This document shows, one piece after another, positions 56,431 to 64,000 of a stretch of 64,000 bases of DNA (the first letter of the stretch is position 1; each line of letters opens with the position of its first letter). Below the pieces are notes generated by a model. It did no database searches. It was not told the origin of the DNA and worked only from the letters and a program-made list of their open reading frames with translations. The DNA is from Proteles cristata cristata (lineage: Eukaryota > Chordata > Mammalia > Carnivora > Hyaenidae), in the NCBI GenBank assembly GCA_017311185.1, contig JAESUZ010002711.1, forward strand, positions 1 to 64,000, in the 5' to 3' direction. Made by a program: the position numbers and the translations under genes.

Positions 56431-57642
56431 GATGTTATTTCATTATTTTTCACTCTGAACAGGATCATTTGATTTGCACATTTGTTATTGAACAGAATAA
56501 CCTCCGAGGAATGTCATAGATCTGTGTGTATGCCTGCACACACATAATTTCCCGTGTGCATAGAAAACTGGGCACATTTCTCTTTGGAACAGACATTGTG
56601 CTCCTGGATGATAGCTCCAGATGTTAACTCATCTGGTTATTTTGTGTCTTCCAAACATTAGAATAGAAGTCTCTGAATGTGTTGTTTTCCATCTCCATAA
56701 CATGTCCTACTTTGAGGAGGCTGCACATGTAGTAGCTAACATTTAGCAAGGGCTGACTGTGCCCGGCAGAGAGGCTGAGTGAGGGCCACACGCAGCAAGA
56801 GCACCTGCTCTTCACGCCGGGAGGCCTGAGATGATAAACCAGGAGGAGAGGGATCTTTCTATTTCCTCGGTGCTTTACTGTTTTCATCTCTGAGGCAAAT
56901 GGGAGCATGAAATATTGATTTCTCCTCAGTGGTGACGTCACAGCTTGCAGGAAGCCTCTGTCCTCAGAGCCTGATTTGGGTGCTGTCCTTGTGGCCCGTT
57001 GGTTCTGGATGTCCCTCACATCCTGCGTGTCCTGGAAGTCCCACTGGGAGACTCAGTAATGAGCTTGGACAATGGCTCTGTTTCCAGATTATCGGAGCTA
57101 GCTTTCCCCTTCAGGGGTGCTGAGAGCCTGCCCCCGAGGTTGGGAAGGGGCCACTGACGGGCAGCCCTGTCTAGGGAAGTCCACGGGGTGGGAACCAGAG
57201 AGGACGGGAGCATTCCCGGACAGACTCCAGGCAGCTGGGGCTGGGAAGGAAGGGTCCCAGACCACAGAATGAGTACCAGACACAGAAGGAATACCAAGAG
57301 CTCAGAGTGCCGAGATGCCCTGTTGGCCCAAGGGCCAAAGAACGTCTCATGTGACCTTTATATACAACTTTCATACTAGCTGAAAGATCATACATAGTGA
57401 AGTATTGCCAGCAAAACATAGTCATGACTAGGACAGATGTCATTTAAATTGGGCCTCAGCATCATCTCTGAATATGAATTGTTCCTGTTTGCAGAAACCG
57501 CGTGTGAGAACGACCTCAGTAAGGCACTTGCGGTTGCGGCATGTGGTGTTGGAGTGTCCGTTCTCCGGCAGTTAGTTGTTGCATATCCATGTTGTCCAAG
57601 ACACCATGCCTGGGAAACATATTGTTTCTGCTTAGGAGGCTT
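56431..57642. other. Unassigned, GC-richer segment at 56930-57350
   Basis: No repeat recognised. The 56930-57350 portion is noticeably more GC-rich than its surroundings, but no exon or promoter could be defined. Confidence 0.35.
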
Positions 57643-57656
57643 TGTCATGAATCTTT

Positions 57657-57876
57657 TTTTTTTTTTTTTAGTTTTTAAAATGTTTTTTATTTATTTCTGA
57701 ATGAGAGAGAGCGTGAGCAGGGGAGGGTCAGAGAGAGAGAGAAAGACACAGAATCTGAAACAGGCTCCAAGCACTGAGCTGGCAGTCAGCACAGAGCCCG
57801 ATGCGGGGCTTGAACCGTGAGATCATGACCTGAGCTGAAGTCGGGCGCTTAACCGACTGAGCCACCCAGGCGCCCC
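57657..57876 (-). repeat. CAN-SINE with 14-bp perfect TSD
   Basis: T tail, AAATGTTTTTTATTTATTTC, body, GGCTTGAACCGTGAGATCAT (short B-box deletion), ending CCACCCAGGCGCCCC. TGTCATGAATCTTT is exact at 57643-57656 and 57877-57890. Confidence 0.95.
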
Positions 57877-57890
57877 TGTCATGAATCTTT

Positions 57891-59305
57891 AAACAGCCAG
57901 AAGTGGCCACTTCACATGATTATTTTAGAGGGAATCTTCCCACTCAGGACCCCAAGGCAAGTGGCCTGGCTACACAGCAGTTCAGCCGGCCACAGGGGGG
58001 CAGGGCTTTCTAGCAAGTGCACTCTGGCAGCCTGGGCAAGGCTGTCCAGCTGGGGGCCTCCGTAGCAAAGAACTTCACTCTCTGTGCTTGTCCCCCATCA
58101 TAGATCTACCTACATTTATGGTACTTGGACTTCCACGTAGAAATGACAGTGGCAACCCGTTAAATTTGAAAGTATTTTGGATGTTTGTTTGAATTGCTGG
58201 AGGCGATTGATATTTGAGACGGTGCAGCCTGGGGCAGAGTGGACTCTTGAGCCCCTCTGAGCCTGTTGGAAGGTGACTTCTATGTCAAGGGCTTGGTGAT
58301 TGGAGGATATCTGACAGGCTGGGCTCTGCTTTATTCTTCATCTTCAGGATGAAAAACAAAAGTGCTCCTACCCTTCAGTAAGGACTTCTGTGTTATCATA
58401 AAAAAGTCAGGCTTTTCTGTTAATTTTTTTCATTTTTTTAAAGGAACTTGGTTGAAAATCTTTAAAACTAGCTGTGTTTCTGTACTCCAAACACGATTTT
58501 AGTTTTTAATCTTTTTAAAGTTTGGTATTCGTATCCATGTTTAATATAACCAGAGCCAGCTTTGTAAGCATTTATTAGCTTTGTTTCCTTATTTTCTCAT
58601 ATGTACTAAATTTTGAAAGATTCGTTATAATTAGAGAATGAAAACCATAAACTGGTTTTTAAGGTATTTTACCCTTCTCCTTCTGATCCAACTATATACT
58701 TTGAGTTGCTTCAGTTTATTTAGGTCACTCATAGTCACTGGCATTTTCCTACTATTTTGGTATGAAAATTCATTTTCAGCATTTGGAAATTACATAATTC
58801 AGTATATTCTTGTTGCTACTATTTACATTTAAAAAAACCTGTCTCACCTTTGGCTTCCACTGTATGTTCCATGTATACACAGGAGAATATTTACAGTGGA
58901 CTATGTAATTTTAAATCGTTTGTAATGTTTATTTTTTTCTCTCTTAAATATGTTAGAAAGGTACAAAGAGATTGGAAAGGCGTGCTAATGCTTTGAGGCA
59001 GGGTCATATTTTAATTCATCTAAATTTTGTTTTAGTGGAATATTAGATTTACTGTTTGATAATTAGATTTTTTTTTTCTGGGAAAGAAACATGTTTTGCA
59101 TTGTGCTTTCCCATATCTAGGTATATTTTGGACCAGGACAAAAGAACAGCCTAACTGGAGCTACTGAGTTAGCAAAAGTGTCATTTAGGAAAGGTTTCCA
59201 GAGTCATATGGTACCCTCCTGACTTATTCTCTCGATGGTGATTTTGTTAAGTATCTTTCTGCACGTCAGCACTGGACTCGGTCAGTGTTGTCTATGTTAG
59301 CTGGC
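57891..59305. other. SINE-free stretch, unassigned
   Basis: No CAN-SINE or L1 recognised and no exon called. Confidence 0.4.
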
Positions 59306-59307
59306 AT

Positions 59308-59814
59308 GCAGACAGTCTCCAACTTACAATGGTTCAACTTAATAATTTTTCGTCTTTACAGTGGTGCAAAAGTGATGCATGTTTCAGTAGAAGCCATGCT
59401 TCAGATTTTGAATGTGGATCTTTTCCCAGGCTGGTGATACGTAGTACAATATTCTCTCCTAATGCCGGGCAAGCCGCAGTGCCCAGTCGGCCACACAGTC
59501 ACATGAGGAAACAAACCAATGCCCTGACAAGCATTCTGTCCCTATGCCAGCATTCTGTTCTTCACTTTCCATATAGTACTCAATAAATTACATGAGATAC
59601 TCAGCACTTTATTATAAAACAGGTTCTGTGTTAGATGATTTTGTCCAACTACAGGCTGTTACAAGGGTTCTGAGCATATTTAAGGTAGACTAGGCTAAGC
59701 AATGATGTTTGGTAGGTTAGGGGTATTAAGTGCATTTTTGACTTATGATGTTTTCAATCTGTAGTGTGTTTATCAGGTTATAACCCCACTGTAAGTCAAG
59801 AAAGCTCTGTATTT
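59308..59814. mobile_element. Tigger-type (MER44/Tigger7-like) DNA transposon
   Basis: The left end CAGTCTCCAACTTACAATGG and right end CCACTGTAAGTCAAGAAAGC are inverted relative to each other. The inside (GGTAGACTAGGCTAAGCAAT; TAGGTTAGGGGTATTAAGTG; CAATAAATTACATGAGATAC) is the known Tigger-derived element with those landmarks. About 500 bases with no transposase, so non-autonomous. Subfamily from memory, not checked. Confidence 0.75.
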
Positions 59815-62800
59815 GCTTATTACCTTTGCTCATTGTGTGCAGATGGATATCTGCTAACTGCTTTTCAAAGTGATTAAGTACTGCTCTTTTGTACATTGAT
59901 GAGGGAAAACTTTAGTACCGGTTGGTTTTTCATGCCATCTTTTCTTAGTTTTCACTTCAGAAGATACAGTATACAATGTACTACTGTTTTTTCATGTGTA
60001 TTTTTCTGAGATTCCTTTTGGATTATATTTTTAAACATAGTATCAGTTCCTTTGTTTGGATGGTATAAAATGAGAAAGTCCGACATTTATCGGGTAGAAC
60101 CCAGCACATTTGTAAGCCTAAGGATCCTCAAATTTTTGTTCAACGTTTGATTTTCCAGTATATTACTACCTGTTACTAACCTTTTTTTTTTTCTTGGTTT
60201 TTGACTAAACAGTTTCAGAAGTACTTTACTCTTAAAATGCTGATCTTCTCTGAGCCTAAATCTTGGAGCATTCACATTGTATATAATCTAGAATTACAAA
60301 ATATTATAGGGTCTGTAGTAGTTTGCTGACCCCTGAAAGAGTTGTATAATTTCAGAATTTGGTCCTGATACTTACAACTTACAATAAGTGATAAATGAAA
60401 TAAACTACCTATTACAGCATACGTGTTTGTCCACAGGTTTGATAAGAGAGAGGTTGGAGATTAGTAGAAAATGAGAGGAAACCATAACAAGCGAACCAGT
60501 GGGAAAGGGGACTGACCTGCTATCCTGTTGGACTCCATCAGAGCAGCCAGTGTTCCTTGTGGCTTCATTGCAGTCTGGCTTCATTGTACTCTGCATACCA
60601 GAGTACAAACTGAAACTAAGCCAGGAGCTGGGTGATTGGAGTTGCAAGTGTGAGAAAGACAGCCTTAGCTTGAGGAGCCAGCTGGTGGCCCTCTAGATCC
60701 AGACATAAGAAGACCAGAGCCTCAGGCCCAGTGGCTCAGGAACTTGTTGGAGCTAAAGCAACAGGAATGAGTGGCAGGGTCTATAGTAAGTTGGACCAGG
60801 AGGTAGGTTCTAACGATATAGAGTGATATAATGAAAATTTAGCAGACCACTCACTATATTCAGGATGTAGTCATGTATTAACTATACTCTATAGAAATTT
60901 GTAATTTTTAATATATACCACTTAAAAAAAGAATGGAAGCATATTAAGCATCTTTATGTGTCTCGGGGAACCTTTGAAGATACCAGAGGGAGAAGGAAGA
61001 GGATGGAGGGTTCTACCGTTGCGGGGGTGGGAGAGAGTGGTACCTCCTTCCCGAGGAGAAGCTGCATAGTTGAATGTAGAGGTAAATTCTGGGTTGGGAG
61101 GCAGTTTCATTTTCTAAGTTGGCATTGAGACTGCCACTTGAGGAAGAGGTGAGGAGTCTAAAGAGAGTTGACTATGTGAAATTGCTCCTGAGGGCAAAGG
61201 GAAAGGAAATGACTGGGAATGTAATAGGGACTTCCGGGCCCGGTTGAGGGTCCAGCAGAGGTCCGAGACCATGACTCCGCTTGGGACAGCAGTGGAGAGC
61301 TGTCCTGGCTGCAAGTGAAGGGTCAGTGCAGCCAGACAAGGGAGGAGAGGATTTCAAGGGGTCCAGACTGAGAATGCTTGAATTGTCGGGGGAACAGTGC
61401 TGGCTTTGGGAATGGACTGATGGAGCAGAGTGGGGCGGTCAAGGTCATTCCAGGATATGTGAAGCCAGGAATGTTGAAATCATTTGGGAATGACCATGGG
61501 TGAAAAAGCAGGGGTTCTTTCCAGTGTTCCTGATCCCCCACAGTTCTTTCCTGGGCCTTAGTATGCTGCTCTAGGAGGCCCGTGTAAAGCCACAGCACCT
61601 CACAGGTAGACAAGAATTTTAAGAAAATGCCTGACAATCACTGCCAAAAGAGGTAAGGACTTAGAGAGTCATGTAATGACTGATAATTGGAACAGAAGAA
61701 GGGAGTACGGAGTTTAAAAGGTAAAGATAAAGAATTTAAAAGTAAATGAAATTCAAAGAGAAACTGGAGAATAAGGAACCTTTGAAGGATGAGAAAAACA
61801 CTTCGTGGAGGTAGTTTGAATTAATTGGAAAGTTAAATGCTAAATATTAAAAAACACCTAGGAAATTTGCAAGTGGTGTTGGGAATATGCCAACGAGCAA
61901 ATGCTTCCTGTAAGCAAATAGAAGAAACATCCGTGGAATGTGGAAGAATGTAGGTATAGTAATTTCTCTGTGACTTCATTTCTGACAGTCATTTTTCGGA
62001 TACTTCTGAGAAATTCTCAGTTTCCTGCTAACGACATTGCTTTGATATTACCTCAGAAACTTTCACATTTAACTTACTAATTTATTTTATCCTATCAGAG
62101 ATAAAAAAAACAATTTCAGAAAGTAGAAATTGTTGAATGTTTTGTAAATCCACAGTCAAATGAAAATCTTCGCCAGCTCTGCTTCCTCAAATCACCATTA
62201 ACCTTCACACACTGCTTATAACAAGGCTAATTAGCTTTGCCTCTAATAAATGTTTGTATTTGAAGTTGAAAACCACGTTAGAGCTTCCATACATTTCAGT
62301 TGTAGGCTTTAGGTAACTTAGATACTTAGAAGGTAAACTTTTCAAAAATATTTTATTACTCATAAATGTTAGATCCCTTTTTAAGGAATAATTAAAGAGG
62401 TCAGTAAGCATTCCTGTTTCTCCAGTTTGTTGGGTTTATGAAACAGAGAAGTCTACATTCAGGTTTTAACTTGGCATCATTCAAGGTGGGGCTGACTTTT
62501 GTTAGGTGCAGAGGGTGTGGCTTGTGGCTGTTGAAGGATTTGAGAGAAGATCATAGTGACAGCCCAGCCCTGCTTCTCTATGACAGAGAAATAACCTCAG
62601 TATAACTTAATACCAGTACCATGAATCATCTCATTTCTTAGTTAATCACAGATGTTTAGGAAAACATGAGTTGGATTATTTCACCTTGAATTGTTTTGCC
62701 TTTAATTCTCTTATGTTAAATTAGCAGTCGCTCAGTTGACCATGTTGCATGGAAACATTCATTACATGCAGCATTCCTTGATAGTGTAGACAGACTTTTA

Positions 62801-64000
62801 TATTATCAAAGAATAATTTTAAAATAAATCAAGATTTTTCTCCTTTTAAAGAAATAAGAGCTTGTCAGTCATTTGGGTCAGTGTTTAACTTGTTTGAGAA
62901 ATTCCCCTTAGCATCAGTTTTTATGCCGTTTTGCTCAAATTCTTGTCTTGGTTCTTATGCCAAGACATTCAAGAATGACTTGAAGCAAAGATGTAATGAA
63001 GGATTTATTTTTTTATTGTAGTAAGCTCTCAGAGACAGCTTAATGGAGGTGATTCTTGATATAAATATAGAATTGCCCCATACCAGACCCCAGATCTCTG
63101 TACCAAACTCTCTCCCATTCCAGAGATTTGCCCTCTTGTCATTAGCTTGAAACACCAATTCTTTTCTCCTGTGCCTGACCACAACTCATGTTCCCCTTTT
63201 CCTGAACCCACTGTTTCCCACTGTGTTCAGGCTTTTGTGTCCTTATCTTCTCTCTTCCAGCATCTTCAGTCTTGAAGTATGTTAGACTTTACTTCCTAGA
63301 GAGAACCGGATTTCTGCCATCTTGAAAAACTCTTCCACTTATTTGTCAACTGCTCTTTCCTACTGCATTTGTTGACTGTGTGGACCACATACACATGCCT
63401 TTATCTCCTGTTTTCTTTGCATTCCATTACTGTGATATTTTCACCACAACCCTCTTGATTGCCTTTTCTTAGCACTTATTTGTCTTAAGTTATTTTCGGG
63501 CTTTGGCAGTTGAGCTGTGTTCTGTCCTTGAAATTTTTCCACACTATCCTGATTCTCTTCTTACCTCTATTATCACACCTTTTCATTTTTAGGGAGTTCT
63601 TTAACCCAAAATGTCAATATAATCTATATTCTAATATTTAGTCTTTACTCTTATTTTCCTCCTATAGTCTCTTCTTCCTCCAAAAGTGGTCCATTTGTGG
63701 CTCAAAGAATAATCCACCCACTCCTCATTCAGTATTCCCAGACCTAACCTTTTTAAAGTGTTAGCTTACATCTCCAAGTTGATGGATGTCACTTGAATGA
63801 CCTGCCTTCGCTTTTGATCCGACTTGTCATGCATATGTACATATGAATATATTAAAATACATATACATTTCTGTATATATTAATGGAAACAAAGTATAGA
63901 AAAAATTCCCAAATATTAACAAGAATGTGTGTGCATGAAGGACTATTAATGATTTTCCTATTTCTCTATATGTGTTTCTTTTTTAATATTTTAATTATTT
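59815..64000. other. SINE-free 3' stretch, mostly unassigned
   Basis: No CAN-SINE in the last 6.1 kb. About 63230-63830 (pyrimidine-rich, CTTACATCTCCAAGTTGATG) may be a very old L2-type LINE in sense. A TATG/ATAC low-complexity tract lies at about 63828-63895. No exon could be supported. Confidence 0.35.

Noticed and set aside
1..64000. CAN-SINE heads read as tRNA genes
   Set aside because: They keep A- and B-box sequences of tRNA-Lys origin but lack an intact cloverleaf. They are joined to a CT-rich body and A-rich tail, so they are SINEs.

Overview
The window is carnivore nuclear DNA, almost certainly from a cat (Felidae). About forty copies of one tRNA-Lys-derived CAN-SINE interrupt it on both strands. 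Each has a head reading close to GGGGCGCCTGGGTGGCTC, a tRNA-like A box and B box, a CT-rich body and an AATAAATAAA tail. Very similar L1 3' ends carrying perfect or near-perfect target-site duplications point the same way. There is no bacterial or viral gene organisation, and almost all short open reading frames lie inside repeats.

The only protein-coding gene I can support is on the + strand. A CpG island (about 32.56-33.45 kb) holds its promoter and first exon: 32 codons from the ATG at 33043, then a GT donor at 33138. A second exon (46259-46391) has a clean polypyrimidine tract and AG acceptor, joins in the correct phase, and ends at a GTAAGT donor at 46392. The joined N-terminus is 76 residues ending in a basic, serine-rich stretch (RRIKGRLHRSKSLDSIDF). 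I cannot name the gene. The remaining exons must lie beyond 64 kb or be too short for me to see.

Layout. 0-31 kb: upstream DNA, largely old L1 (mostly antisense to the gene) riddled with CAN-SINEs, plus microsatellites. 32.2-32.4 kb: a ~52-bp AT-rich minisatellite. 32.56-33.45 kb: CpG island, GC minisatellite and exon 1. 33.1-46.3 kb: intron 1, with MIR, L2, an MLT1 LTR, a twin-primed young L1, an old sense L1 and several SINEs. 46.4-64 kb: intron 2 or downstream DNA, with two young L1 3' ends, two Tigger-like DNA transposons, further SINEs and a GGT-rich minisatellite. The last 6 kb contains no CAN-SINE.

I see no undescribed protein system. The most unusual structures are three places where two CAN-SINEs lie head to tail with the same target sequence before, between and after them; a ~160-bp local duplication landed inside a SINE; a twin-primed L1; and an upstream reading frame that ends two codons before an in-frame ATG in the first exon. 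Repeat boundaries are read by eye and are good to roughly 5-20 bases unless a target-site duplication fixes them.
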